From: Sellimonas caecigallum
GTDB taxonomy: Bacteria; Bacillota; Clostridia; Lachnospirales; Lachnospiraceae
DNA length: 64,000 bases
Direction of reading: 5' to 3'
NCBI RefSeq assembly: GCF_019754295.1
Contig: NZ_VIRV01000002.1
Span: forward strand, 62,001 to 126,000
Positions 49,268-57,801 of this stretch are shown piece after piece. The notes beneath the pieces were generated by a model. It worked only from the letters and a program-made list of their open reading frames with translations. It was not told the DNA's origin and searched no databases. Position 1 is the stretch's first letter. Each line of letters starts with the position of its first letter. Position numbers and translations under genes: made by a program.

Positions 49268-50575
49268 TCAACTGCGCATGCTGTCGATTTCTACTACCGC
49301 ACCGTCGTGCAGCCTTGATTTCTCCGCTGCCAAAGCACAGTAGTGACTTTCCACAGATTTTTCCAGTGAGGTAATGGATGCGCTCTCTTCTCTGTTTCCA
49401 AGAAGAATATCAATGAATTCCTCTACCATCACATTGTCTCCGCCGCCATGTCCGGAAAAATCATCGGACAGACTTGCTACATCGATCTCCTCGTGGGTAA
49501 TGTTTTTGTCAAACATATTGACTTCAATCACATTTTTCTTGATGTCGTCCCCATTCATATTGACGATCAGTTCGCCTTTTGTTCCATAAAATCTTGCATA
49601 CCTTGCGATGTCTGCTGAAAGTCCGCACATCGTAAAACTCATGGTCGATCCATCTGTCATGTTCAGATTGACTACCTGATGATCTACCACATTGTTATTG
49701 CAGTGGTAGACGCATCTGCCATAACGTCCCGTGCGGATCGCATCCATGATGCTTTCTTCTGTCGGCACCGGTGCAAGTACATCCAGCGGCCAGATCCTGC
49801 GTCCATTGTTGTATCCGACAATTTTGTTGTCCATGTAAATGGCTTCTGCATCAAACGGGCAAGTATCTTTTGCCTTGCATCCGTCCAGGCATCTCTTAGC
49901 GCATCCTTCCGGTGCATTCTCTTCTTTAAAGAGATATGTGCTTCCGTAGGAAGATACTGACTTGCATTTCTTATTGGCAAGCCACAGATAAAGATCCATG
50001 TCATGACAGCACTTCTGAAGAATCATCGGGCTTGTCTCATCGGAATTAGCCCAGTTCCCGCGAACAAAGCTGTGAGCCATATGAAACCATCCAACATTTT
50101 CCACAGCCATGATGGAAACGACGTCTCCGATCTTTCCGGAATCTAATATCTCTTTTACCTTGCGGTAGATTGGTGTGTATCGAAGTACGTGACATACAAC
50201 AACTTTTCTGTCGCATTCTTTTGCGACTTTTACAATTTCCCTGCACTCATCGAGATCCGGGGAAATCGGTTTTTCCAACAGAAGATGATATCCTTTCTTA
50301 AGTGCTGGAATCGCATGTCCCACATGCTGACGGTCCTGTGTGGTAATAAACATCACATCGGCCAGTCTGTCTTCTTTGAGCATTTCTTCTGCGCTGGAAT
50401 AGCAGCGTTCCTCCGGTATGCCATACTCCTCTGCCACCATCTTGACTTTTACCGGGTCGATATCCGCGATCGCCACAATCTGCATTTTATCTGGATACAG
50501 TTTTGCAGCTTTTGCGTAAACGTCCTTTCCTCTGCTTCCAAGTCCAGCCAGTGCAACTGTAATCTTATTGCTCAT
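49268..50575 (-). CDS. Gfo/Idh/MocA-family oxidoreductase
   Basis: 435 residues. The N-terminal Rossmann domain begins ITVALAGLGSRGKDVYAKA and contains the EKP motif in HLLLEKPISPDLDE, where the Lys takes part in catalysis. The C-terminal domain has the usual beta-sheet and an unusual Cys-rich stretch (CAKRCLDGCKAKDTCPFDAE, near residue 235), which may bind metal. Members oxidise or epimerise sugars with NAD(P); GH109 alpha-N-acetylgalactosaminidases have the same fold. The surrounding genes favour an aminosugar-glycan substrate, but a GH109 assignment is not supported by motifs I can check. It is the first gene of the transporter operon. Confidence 0.82.
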   Translation of the reverse strand: MSNKITVALAGLGSRGKDVYAKAAKLYPDKMQIVAIADIDPVKVKMVAEEYGIPEERCYSSAEEMLKEDRLADVMFITTQDRQHVGHAIPALKKGYHLLLEKPISPDLDECREIVKVAKECDRKVVVCHVLRYTPIYRKVKEILDSGKIGDVVSIMAVENVGWFHMAHSFVRGNWANSDETSPMILQKCCHDMDLYLWLANKKCKSVSSYGSTYLFKEENAPEGCAKRCLDGCKAKDTCPFDAEAIYMDNKIVGYNNGRRIWPLDVLAPVPTEESIMDAIRTGRYGRCVYHCNNNVVDHQVVNLNMTDGSTMSFTMCGLSADIARYARFYGTKGELIVNMNGDDIKKNVIEVNMFDKNITHEEIDVASLSDDFSGHGGGDNVMVEEFIDILLGNREESASITSLEKSVESHYCALAAEKSRLHDGAVVEIDSMRS

Positions 50576-50632
50576 GCTGCCACCTGCTTTCTTTTTTATT
50601 GGATTTGTAAATTTCTACTATCGATGTAACTA

Positions 50633-50689
50633 ATTATATATTTTTTTATGCATAAATGCTTTTCCTTTTGTCCTCTTCTCTTGTCATAT
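50633..50689 (-). promoter_or_regulatory. Promoter with AraC-type box ahead of oxidoreductase operon
   Basis: On the minus strand -10 TATAAT (plus 50633-50638) lacks a -35 match at 17 bases (AAGCAT), as expected for an activator-dependent promoter. Box ATATGACAAGA (plus 50679-50689) lies 40 bases before the -10 element, with GAGGACAAAAGG between. A second GGACAA stands about 21 bases further upstream, in direct repeat. The same box at the same distance precedes the GH129 gene. Confidence 0.6.
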
Positions 50690-50797
50690 TGTCCTTCTTT
50701 TGTTCTCTTTGCATAATCAAATTTCTTTTCTTTTGTTTTCAATGTACATTTTGACAACTATATTCCCCCTTGTTTTGTCGCATTAGCACAATAAAGT

Positions 50798-50829
50798 GGG
50801 GCTCCATACATTTTAATGCATAGAACCCC
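50798..50829. terminator. Hairpin after GH129 gene
   Basis: GGGGCTCCATACAT and ATGCATAGAACCCC pair with a few G-U positions and a four-base loop; T7 follows on the plus strand and CTTTATT on the minus strand. It lies 65 bases past the GH129 stop. The 318-base gap 50576-50893 holds this hairpin and the oxidoreductase promoter but no gene. Confidence 0.6.
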
Positions 50830-50893
50830 TTTTTTTCTTCCTGTTTTTATCTATTCCAACTATTTATCTGTACAACTCACACTGACAACCATT

Positions 50894-52780
50894 TTACTGG
50901 ATTTCATATGTTTGTTTTTCAAAGTCAACGGTTACTTGTGTTCCGTCTGAGAAAGTCGTCCGCTGAACCATTGGATTTCCGCCTACCATCTCATGGCGTA
51001 CCATTTCACATTTGGCCACTTTTTCATGGAGATCCGATACCACTTTGGAACGTCTGATATCTTCTTCCAGCTTCAGTTCGATTCCATCATCAAAAGCGCC
51101 GTCAAAATTCGGGTATGCCGCATCCCGGATCAAATACGGTGCACCGCCGTTCAAGAGGGCGTAGAGCATATAGTCTTCTTCCTCACTTACCTTATCCATC
51201 ATCCAAGGTTCGATGACACAGTCATGATATACAAGGTTGTAAAGCGGTACCGGGATACCCTGCTTTGGTTCTCCTGGCTTGCGCAGCATGAAATCATACG
51301 GCGCATAGTGACAGAAGACAAGGCTTGGCACTGCCCAGTCGCTGACTTCCTCTGAGCTTGGGAGGATTCCCTGTGACAGAAGATATTCAAAACATGCACA
51401 GCGATATTCATAACACTCTCTTCTCGTCATGCGGTGGTGCGGATTGTCACACTCATCCCCTTCATTACATGTAAATACATCCAGATATGCCCCGTCAAGA
51501 TCGATGCCGTTCTTTTTGAGCTCCTGAAAATTGCGTTTTACATAGTACGGAGCCTGAGTAGCGCACAGATAAGACTGCGGTCCGCCAGCCCATCTCTGAT
51601 GCTGTGGGATCGTTCCGTCTGTAAGGCGGCACGCATACTCCTCATCAAAACTTGGAGCCGCCAGATAATAATCGCGGTACTGGTCGTGAATACCGAACAT
51701 GTAGCCGCACTCGTGCATCGCATCTGCCAGGGATTTCATTCCTTCCCATCCGCCTGCCTCTTTGCATGCCGGAAGATAGTCCGGATGCTGGTTGTCATAT
51801 CCCGGCTGCGCCCATCCATCCAGATGGAGATACAGCTTCTTTACCCCCAGATCATGCAGGTGCCGGATTTCTTTTTCCCGCTGTGCGAATGTCGTGAGAT
51901 GGTTATTCTTCTCCGGATTTTCCGGATCGTAGAAATCGGAATTTGGCTGCACCTGCGTCTTAATTCCTTTATGTACGAATGCGCATCCGATAAGGTCATT
52001 GACGGATCCATTGCGGGCTGCCTTTTCTTCCAGCGTGCGGAGTCTTCCCTGCTCATTCACGTATTTTCTGTACACTTTGCAGAGATCGTTGTAATCACAG
52101 TCTGAAAGGAATGTGTATCTCATCACTCTGCGGTAATCCATTTTTCCAAGACTCGGCTCAAAACGGACGCTGACATGTGTGTACGGTCCTTCCGCCGGAT
52201 GGCATGCCTGGTATCCTGCATTCCACGGTGTCACACAGACAGCGATATATCCTGCCCTGTCTCTTACCTGGCCAAACCACGGCATATATCCTCCTGCTGT
52301 CCCGAAGAACCCATCGAAAATGACCGGCTTTAACTCCTCTTTCCACGTATTCGGGATCAACATTCCCTGTTCCTGATTCAGAAGCGTATACCAACTGTCT
52401 TTTGCCTCCTCAAACTCCATCTCGCCCGGCCAGAGTACTTTCTGTACACACAGTCCTTCCTCACACACCGGGATCCATTCGAAGTAGACATGTCCTGTCG
52501 CTTCTTCCACCCATACGTTTGTCTCAAAGGCATACGGAATCTGGGATCCGTCTTTTACAAACCCTTCGTATCGGCTGCGGATTCCTGCCCCTGTTCCACA
52601 TTCGTACTTTTCATGGGAAACCTTTTTGGCATCCCGAAAAAATACTTCTCCATCTTCACAGACGATTTTCGGTTCGTAATCTTTGGACCATTTCCACATT
52701 TCCTGATCTTTCTCCACTGCAAAAGACAAAGTGTTTTCGTCAAAATGAAGTGTTGTACCGTTTTTTGTTAAATCGTTCAT
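50894..52780 (-). CDS. GH129 alpha-N-acetylgalactosaminidase (probable)
   Basis: 628 residues, no signal peptide, so cytoplasmic. The C-terminal half forms a barrel with KKLYLHLDGWAQPGYDNQHPDY, FGIHDQYRDYY, a nucleophile candidate Asp434 in DGAYLDVFTCNEGDECDN and an acid/base candidate Glu477 in GILPSSEEVSDW. The spacing of 43 residues and the numbering agree with the catalytic pair I recall for Bifidobacterium bifidum NagBb (Asp435/Glu478), the founding GH129 enzyme, also about 630 residues and intracellular. It would cut alpha-linked GalNAc from Ser/Thr of imported mucin glycopeptides. It has its own promoter, divergent to an AraC gene, and ends at a hairpin. Confidence 0.75.
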   Translation of the reverse strand: MNDLTKNGTTLHFDENTLSFAVEKDQEMWKWSKDYEPKIVCEDGEVFFRDAKKVSHEKYECGTGAGIRSRYEGFVKDGSQIPYAFETNVWVEEATGHVYFEWIPVCEEGLCVQKVLWPGEMEFEEAKDSWYTLLNQEQGMLIPNTWKEELKPVIFDGFFGTAGGYMPWFGQVRDRAGYIAVCVTPWNAGYQACHPAEGPYTHVSVRFEPSLGKMDYRRVMRYTFLSDCDYNDLCKVYRKYVNEQGRLRTLEEKAARNGSVNDLIGCAFVHKGIKTQVQPNSDFYDPENPEKNNHLTTFAQREKEIRHLHDLGVKKLYLHLDGWAQPGYDNQHPDYLPACKEAGGWEGMKSLADAMHECGYMFGIHDQYRDYYLAAPSFDEEYACRLTDGTIPQHQRWAGGPQSYLCATQAPYYVKRNFQELKKNGIDLDGAYLDVFTCNEGDECDNPHHRMTRRECYEYRCACFEYLLSQGILPSSEEVSDWAVPSLVFCHYAPYDFMLRKPGEPKQGIPVPLYNLVYHDCVIEPWMMDKVSEEEDYMLYALLNGGAPYLIRDAAYPNFDGAFDDGIELKLEEDIRRSKVVSDLHEKVAKCEMVRHEMVGGNPMVQRTTFSDGTQVTVDFEKQTYEIQ

Positions 52781-52835
52781 TCCAGTTTCCTCTCTTTTTG
52801 TCTATTTTGTCCAATCTGCTTCTATTGTAATCTTT

Positions 52836-52912
52836 ATTATATATGCTTTTGTATAAACACGCTTGTTCTTTCGTCTATATTTCTTGTCATATCATCCGAC
52901 TTCTGCTAAAAT
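52836..52912. promoter_or_regulatory. Divergent promoters of GH129 and AraC genes with shared box
   Basis: Plus strand (AraC gene): TTGTCA (52884-52889) and TAAAAT (52907-52912), 17 bases apart. Minus strand (GH129): -10 TATAAT (plus 52836-52841) without a good -35. Box ATATGACAAGA on the minus strand (plus 52882-52892) overlaps the AraC -35 and lies 40 bases before the GH129 -10. One protein bound there could repress its own gene and activate GH129. Confidence 0.65.
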
Positions 52913-52933
52913 ATTTCCAAAGGAGGCCCTTAC

Positions 52934-53866
52934 ATGACATATATAAAAACTTATCTAAAAAAAGATATAGTAATCAATTCCATCATCACAATTCACTATT
53001 TTGAATATATGAAAGACTTTGTCTTCCAGGGAGAATCCCATGATTTCTGGGAATTTCTCTACGTAGATAAGGGAAGCGTCATAGTCCAGTCCGGCGAGGA
53101 GCACCTGCTTTTGAACACCGGAGATATTATCTTCCATGCTCCTAATGAATTTCATTCGATCCGTTCAGTGGGAAATGCTTCTCCGAATCTGGTTGTCATG
53201 TCTTTTATCTCCCACTCTCCGTCCATGAATTTCTTCCAGAAAAAGCGTTGTACTTTAAATATGGAAGAGCGGACACTTGTCTCCCACCTTCTGAGCATCG
53301 CGCGAGAAACCCTTGCGACACCGCTCAACCTGCCTTCCATCGAGCAGGTCAAACTGAAAGATAAAATTAGTTTCGGTTCCGAACAGCTTATCCTTCTTTA
53401 TCTTGAGTTATTTCTGATCACAGTCGCCAGAAATCATAAAGGAAAGGACGATATTGCACCGAAATCTCCTCCGAAGATTTCCCCGGAACGGGCTCTCAGC
53501 AAAAGCGAACGTACCACAAAGATCATCCAGTATCTGGAATATCATATTTGCGAACATCTTACTCTGTCCGATATATGCGAGGCACACTCCTTAAGTCGTT
53601 CAGCGCTCCAGTCCTTGTTTCACAAGGAAAAAGGCTGCGGTGTAATGGAGTATTTTAATAATATGAAGATACAGCGAGCGAAAGATATCATTCGGGACGG
53701 AACAATGAATTTCACGGAGATCGCATATTTTCTCTCCTACAGTTCCCTTCAGTATTTTTCCCGCCAGTTCAAACGGATTACCGGCATGTCCCCGCTTGAG
53801 TATTCTTCCTCTGTCAAGGGAATCAGCCAGTCTTTGCGTCCAAAAGATACGGGGGGGGGTATTTAA
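52934..53866 (+). CDS. AraC-family regulator of the GH129 locus
   Basis: 310 residues. The cupin-like sensor domain begins with a segment INSIITIHYFEYMKDF and continues with GESHDFWEFLYVDKG and HAPNEFHSIR. Two C-terminal helix-turn-helix motifs follow: LTLSDICEAHSLSRSALQSLFHKEKGCGVMEYFNNM and MNFTEIAYFLSYSSLQYFSRQFKRITGMSPLEY. AAAGGAGG precedes ATG 52934. It is a clear paralogue of the regulator at 57874. It is divergent from GH129 and its promoter overlaps the shared box, so it is the best candidate for the protein that binds the boxes at 50.68 and 52.88 kb. A run of nine G residues lies in its last codons. Confidence 0.9.
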   Translation: MTYIKTYLKKDIVINSIITIHYFEYMKDFVFQGESHDFWEFLYVDKGSVIVQSGEEHLLLNTGDIIFHAPNEFHSIRSVGNASPNLVVMSFISHSPSMNFFQKKRCTLNMEERTLVSHLLSIARETLATPLNLPSIEQVKLKDKISFGSEQLILLYLELFLITVARNHKGKDDIAPKSPPKISPERALSKSERTTKIIQYLEYHICEHLTLSDICEAHSLSRSALQSLFHKEKGCGVMEYFNNMKIQRAKDIIRDGTMNFTEIAYFLSYSSLQYFSRQFKRITGMSPLEYSSSVKGISQSLRPKDTGGGI

Positions 53867-53882
53867 AAACCCCTCCCCGCAT
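53851..53882 (+). terminator. G9/C-rich terminator overlapping AraC gene end
   Basis: Nine G residues (53851-53859) pair with CCCCTCCCC after an AT-rich loop and are followed by ATTTTATTTA. The left arm lies inside the coding region, so the stop codon is within the loop. Confidence 0.7.
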
Positions 53883-53915
53883 TTTATTTACCTCTTCTGT
53901 TTTTCAATTCCTGCT

Positions 53916-54113
53916 TTACAAATTTCGTCCCTGGTATTGTATCGTTACGACGTAAACCACTTTGTTGATTTCATCCATTCGGAATATGACAATATAATTA
54001 TCAACCTGACCTTTTGCATTTTCTGGTGCCAGTTTTTCGTTTGCAATATATTGATAAATACCATCTAATTCACGTATAGCTCTTGGGTTGATTTTTACTT
54101 TGTATTTATCCAA
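53916..54113 (-). pseudogene. ParE/RelE-type toxin with internal deletion
   Basis: 65 residues: the N-terminus MDKYKVKINPRAIRELDGIYQYIANEKLAPENAKGQVD is a normal ParE/RelE start, and the end DNYIVIFRMDEINKVVYVVTIQYQGRN is the normal final strands. The middle, about 30-35 residues that hold the helix-strand core and part of the active surface in 90-100-residue relatives, is missing. The frame is kept, and the joint lies at the residues VD/DN, compatible with recombination between short GTTGAT-like repeats. The toxin is therefore probably inactive. It overlaps the antitoxin gene by eight bases. Confidence 0.75.
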
Positions 54114-54369
54114 AATACTTTTTCTCCAGTTCTTTAAAAACTACCTCTGCGTCAACTGCTTCCGCTCCATTTAACAATTCCTGCTCTGACTCACAAATAG
54201 CCTGATCAATACGGTTGATCTTTGCAAATTTATCATATAATTCGCTGCTCATTACAACCAAGTCGCTATATCCGTTTTTTGTAATAAAAATTGGCTCCTG
54301 CTTCTCGTGCGCCATGCTGGAAATCTCGTTTGTATTGCGTAAATCTTTTATAGGAAGTATAATCGGCAT
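54106..54369 (-). CDS. Phd/YefM-family antitoxin
   Basis: 87 residues: ILPIKDLRNTNEISSMAHEKQEPIFITKNGYSDLVVMSSELYDKF is the standard Phd/YefM DNA-binding fold, followed by an acidic helical tail that would wrap the toxin. ATG 54369 follows AGGGGTGAAATAT. It would repress its own promoter and neutralise ParE/RelE. It appears intact although the toxin has an internal deletion, as often seen when a toxin gene decays first. The pair stands between the AraC and galE genes and has no link to sugar use. Confidence 0.88.
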   Translation of the reverse strand: MPIILPIKDLRNTNEISSMAHEKQEPIFITKNGYSDLVVMSSELYDKFAKINRIDQAICESEQELLNGAEAVDAEVVFKELEKKYFG

Positions 54370-54491
54370 TATATTTCACCCCTTTCACGCCATAATTATA
54401 GCATAATTATGTATATATCGTAAACGTCCCATACACATATTCTAAAAAATAGTTTTCCTCAACTCTTGAAAAGGGCCTTGTAAATAGCTAA

Positions 54492-54530
54492 AAGGAGGCT
54501 CTCGGAATTTCCGACAGCCTCCTTAAAAAT
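54492..54530 (-). terminator. Terminator of the galE operon
   Basis: AAGGAGGCT and AGCCTCCTT (perfect nine-base stem, with further pairing of TCGGAA/TTCCGA inside) are followed on the minus strand by TTAGCTA. It lies 16 bases past the galE stop. Confidence 0.82.
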
Positions 54531-54540
54531 ATGTCTGTAC

Positions 54541-55560
54541 TTATTCTTCGTATCCGTTCGGATTTTGGCTCTGCCATCTCCAGGAGTCTTCGCACATTTC
54601 TTCCAGTCCGCGCTCTGCCACCCAGTGAAGTTCATTTTTTGCCTTTGTAGCATCGCAGTAGCATGTCGCGATATCCCCCGCACGGCGAGGTTTGATCTCG
54701 TACGGAATCTCTTTCCCACACGCTTTGCTGAATGCTTTTACCATATCAAGAACAGAATATCCATTTCCTGTTCCGAGATTGTATACGGATACACCTGCTT
54801 TTTCTTTCAGCTTTTCTACTGCGCGTACATGTCCGACAGCCAAGTCTACTACATGAATGTAATCGCGCACTCCTGTACCGTCATGTGTGTCGTAATCGTT
54901 TCCAAATACGCCAAGACATTTTAACTTGCCGATAGCAACCTGTGTGATATATGGGATCAGGTTGTTCGGAATGCCTTTTGGATCTTCGCCGATCTTTCCG
55001 CTCTTATGCGCCCCGATCGGATTAAAGTAACGCAGAAGTACTACGTTCCATTCCGGATCCGCCGTGTGAAGGTCTGTCAGGATCTGTTCCAGCATCCACT
55101 TTGTCCATCCGTAAGGATTTGTACATGTTCCCTTCGGACATTCTTCTGTGATCGGAATAAATGCCGGGTCCCCGTAAACTGTTGCGGAGGAACTGAAGAT
55201 AATGTTCTTCACGCCGTGATTTCTCATCACATCGCAAAGCACAAGCGTTCCTGCAATATTGTTGTCATAGTATTCGATCGGTTTCACAACGGATTCGCCT
55301 ACCGCTTTGAGTCCTGCGAAATGGATCACAGACTCTACGTCTTTCTCCTGTTCGAATACCGCGTTCATTGCTTCTTTGTCGCGGATATCCACTTCATAAA
55401 ATTTTACGCTTTTTCCTGTAATCTCTTCCACTCTTCTGAGGGACTCTTTGGATGAATTATATAAGTTGTCTACAACTACAACGTCGTATCCTGCATTCAA
55501 AAGTTCCACACAAGTATGGCTTCCGATAAATCCGGCTCCCCCTGTTACTAAAATAGACAT
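54541..55560 (-). CDS. galE: UDP-glucose/UDP-N-acetylglucosamine 4-epimerase
   Basis: 339 residues from ATG 55560 (AGGAGG upstream), the GalE length. It is a short-chain dehydrogenase with NAD motif [21 protein letters not shown], catalytic YGWTK (YxxxK), and the C-terminal substrate part [16 protein letters not shown]. It interconverts UDP-Gal/UDP-Glc and, in this gene neighbourhood, probably UDP-GalNAc/UDP-GlcNAc; a small residue near the 297-equivalent position would be needed for the acetylated sugars, which I cannot verify. Order on the strand is nucleotidyltransferase, hexosamine kinase, galE. This equals the function order of the bifidobacterial lnpB-lnpC-lnpD genes, with the nucleotidyltransferase replaced by another family. 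Confidence 0.93.
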   Translation of the reverse strand: MSILVTGGAGFIGSHTCVELLNAGYDVVVVDNLYNSSKESLRRVEEITGKSVKFYEVDIRDKEAMNAVFEQEKDVESVIHFAGLKAVGESVVKPIEYYDNNIAGTLVLCDVMRNHGVKNIIFSSSATVYGDPAFIPITEECPKGTCTNPYGWTKWMLEQILTDLHTADPEWNVVLLRYFNPIGAHKSGKIGEDPKGIPNNLIPYITQVAIGKLKCLGVFGNDYDTHDGTGVRDYIHVVDLAVGHVRAVEKLKEKAGVSVYNLGTGNGYSVLDMVKAFSKACGKEIPYEIKPRRAGDIATCYCDATKAKNELHWVAERGLEEMCEDSWRWQSQNPNGYEE

Positions 55561-55623
55561 GTCATTTCCTCCTCCTGGCACAATCGCTCTTGTTTCCCGT
55601 CTATTATATCACAACCTCAGATG

Positions 55624-56739
55624 TTATGACTGATATTTTTTTACGATTTCCTGCATCGTATCCCATTTTGCTTCCATATCTTCCACCAGCTTAAACTGTG
55701 TGCGGCATCTGTCAAGGTTATGACCTTCTCTGTGGATCTTGAAGTAGTGATCGCCTTCCAGATAGTCTGTGAGGAAGCGCATACCGCATTCGAATGTCAT
55801 GACCTTTGCACCCATCGGAAGCAGTTCTACTTCTTTCTTCGTAAGTTTGCCGCCGCATCCTTCCATGAAACCTTTCACATACAGATCAAAAAGTTCCATG
55901 CTGCAGGATACTTTGCTCAGATCCTGTTCGTCTTCTGCCGCTGTGCTTGCGCCAAAACGGATGGAATCGCCGAAGTCGTTCATTGCAAGTCCCGGCATAA
56001 CAGTATCCAGGTCGATGACGCAGATTCCTTTTCCTGTCTTGTTGTCGATCATGATATTGTTCAGTTTTGTATCATTGTGTGTAACACGCAGCGGGATCTC
56101 TCCTTTTTCCAAAAGTTCCCCAAATACATTTGCCACATCTTCATGGGCAAGGACAAAATCGATCTCTTTCTTTACGCTTGCCGCGCGGCTGCACACGTCT
56201 TTTTTCACTGCTTCTTTAAATACCTGGAATCTAGCCTTCGTATCGTGGAAACCTTTGATCGTCTCATGGAGTGTGTCGGCCGGATAGTCAGCAAGCAGTC
56301 TCTGGAAATGTCCGAATGACACTGCGCTCTGGTAGAAATCGTCCGGTTTCTCTACTTTGTCATAGCTTGTGGCGTCTGTGATGAATTTGTAAGAACGCCA
56401 GTAGTCGCCTTTATAGTCCACAAAGTACGGTTTTCCGTCCACCGCACGGATAACATTTAATGTCTCTCTGTCCGGATCCCCGCCATTTTCTATGATCTTT
56501 TTACGGAGATAGGATGTCACGGAAATGATATTTTCCATAAGTTCCACCGGATTTGTAAAAATCTCGTTGTTCATTCTCTGAAGAATGACACGGATTTTTC
56601 CCATCTCTGCAATTTCAAAAGTCAAAAGGTATGTATCATTGATGTGTCCGCTCCCGTATGGTCTCTGGTCCACCAACATTCCTTCGTACTGAAAATTTGC
56701 GATTGCTTCATCGATCTGAGCCTGATTTACACGTTTCAT
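55624..56739 (-). CDS. nahK: N-acetylhexosamine 1-kinase-like phosphotransferase
   Basis: 371 residues of the aminoglycoside-phosphotransferase/choline-kinase fold. Motifs: GSGHINDTYLL in the N-lobe, the Brenner motif THNDTKLNNIMID (catalytic Asp near residue 213) and the metal-binding Asp in VIDLDTVMPGL. Sequence style and length fit NahK (LnpB), which phosphorylates GalNAc and GlcNAc at C1. It starts 4 bases after the nucleotidyltransferase stop and 43 bases before galE. The product GalNAc-1-P would feed the nucleotidyltransferase. A homoserine- or methylthioribose-kinase role is less likely in this operon. Confidence 0.8.
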   Translation of the reverse strand: MKRVNQAQIDEAIANFQYEGMLVDQRPYGSGHINDTYLLTFEIAEMGKIRVILQRMNNEIFTNPVELMENIISVTSYLRKKIIENGGDPDRETLNVIRAVDGKPYFVDYKGDYWRSYKFITDATSYDKVEKPDDFYQSAVSFGHFQRLLADYPADTLHETIKGFHDTKARFQVFKEAVKKDVCSRAASVKKEIDFVLAHEDVANVFGELLEKGEIPLRVTHNDTKLNNIMIDNKTGKGICVIDLDTVMPGLAMNDFGDSIRFGASTAAEDEQDLSKVSCSMELFDLYVKGFMEGCGGKLTKKEVELLPMGAKVMTFECGMRFLTDYLEGDHYFKIHREGHNLDRCRTQFKLVEDMEAKWDTMQEIVKKYQS

Positions 56740-56743
56740 TTGA

Positions 56744-57667
56744 TTATTCCTCCCACAGTTTCTGCGGATATACTCCCGCGTCTTTTAATTCCTGGATTGC
56801 ATTTTCCACAACCGGCTTGTCTTCTTTGTATGTCACACCATACCACTTATCTTCGGATTCCAGCACAGTTACTGTCGCACGTTCCTGTCCGAGAAGGTCA
56901 CTTACAACTGACGGCAGGAAGTACTCACATTTCATCGGGTTTTCCTTGAGACCTTTTTCCAGGAATGCAGGGAATCCTGCTTTGATCTCGTCGAGGATAC
57001 TCCTTGTGAATCCCCACATGTTCATGGATACGAGTGTGTCTGGATCAACGGATACCCATGTCTGTCCGTCATCTTCAGAATATGCGATACCGCCGTCTCT
57101 CTTTTCGATCCTTGTACGTTCGTTGACCTCCACAAGTTCTTTATCAGAATTGATCTCACAGATTCCCCTTGCCACATGTCCATTGTCTGTCACTGTATTT
57201 TTCAGACGATATCCTACCATTGTGTAACGGTATTTTTCATCGTCTTCATGTGTCGTAAGGAAATTGTAGATAGTTTCAAATGCATGACGTCCGTAGTAGT
57301 CGTCTGCGTTGATTACTGCGAACGGTCCGTCCACTTCATCGATCGCGCTCAAGACTGCATGCGCTGTTCCCCACGGTTTCACACGTCCTTCCGGCACTTC
57401 AAATCCTTCCGGAATATTGTTGAGATCCTGGAATGCGTAAGCTACATCCATGATCTTCTCCATCCGGTTTCCTACTGCTTCTTTAAAGTCTGCTTCGTTT
57501 TCTTTCTTAATAATAAATACAACTTTTTCAAATCCCGCACGTTTTGCATCAAAGATAGAAAAATCCATGATGATATGACCCTCTTTGTCGACCGGATCAA
57601 TCTGTTTTAATCCGCCATATCTGCTTCCCATTCCTGCTGCCATAATTACCAAAACCGGTTTTTTCAT
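56744..57667 (-). CDS. Sugar-1-phosphate nucleotidyltransferase
   Basis: 307 residues: the signature AAGMGSRYGGLKQI binds the nucleotide, DGPFAVINADDYYGRHAF carries the metal-binding Asp, and GICEINSDKELVEVNERTRIEK and DTLVSMNMWGF follow. It is related to UTP:glucose-1-P uridylyltransferases but more divergent. Given kinase and GalE in the same operon, the likely reaction is GalNAc-1-P (or Gal-1-P) plus UTP to the UDP-sugar, replacing LnpC. AAGGAGG precedes ATG 57667. It is the first gene of the operon and diverges from the AraC gene at 57874. Confidence 0.88.
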   Translation of the reverse strand: MKKPVLVIMAAGMGSRYGGLKQIDPVDKEGHIIMDFSIFDAKRAGFEKVVFIIKKENEADFKEAVGNRMEKIMDVAYAFQDLNNIPEGFEVPEGRVKPWGTAHAVLSAIDEVDGPFAVINADDYYGRHAFETIYNFLTTHEDDEKYRYTMVGYRLKNTVTDNGHVARGICEINSDKELVEVNERTRIEKRDGGIAYSEDDGQTWVSVDPDTLVSMNMWGFTRSILDEIKAGFPAFLEKGLKENPMKCEYFLPSVVSDLLGQERATVTVLESEDKWYGVTYKEDKPVVENAIQELKDAGVYPQKLWEE

Positions 57668-57801
57668 TGTCTTTTCCTCCTTCTTTTTCCGCTTTTCACG
57701 CGGTCATTTTCCATTTATCTCACTGCTCTTATTGTATGATAAAAACGCGGAAAAATCTTTATCTGATATTCTATTTCATTTGTACAATCTGCATTTTCGC
57801 T

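Noticed and set aside
49268-50575. Naming the oxidoreductase a GH109 enzyme
   Set aside because: The fold is shared, but I cannot see GH109-specific motifs, so only the superfamily is claimed.
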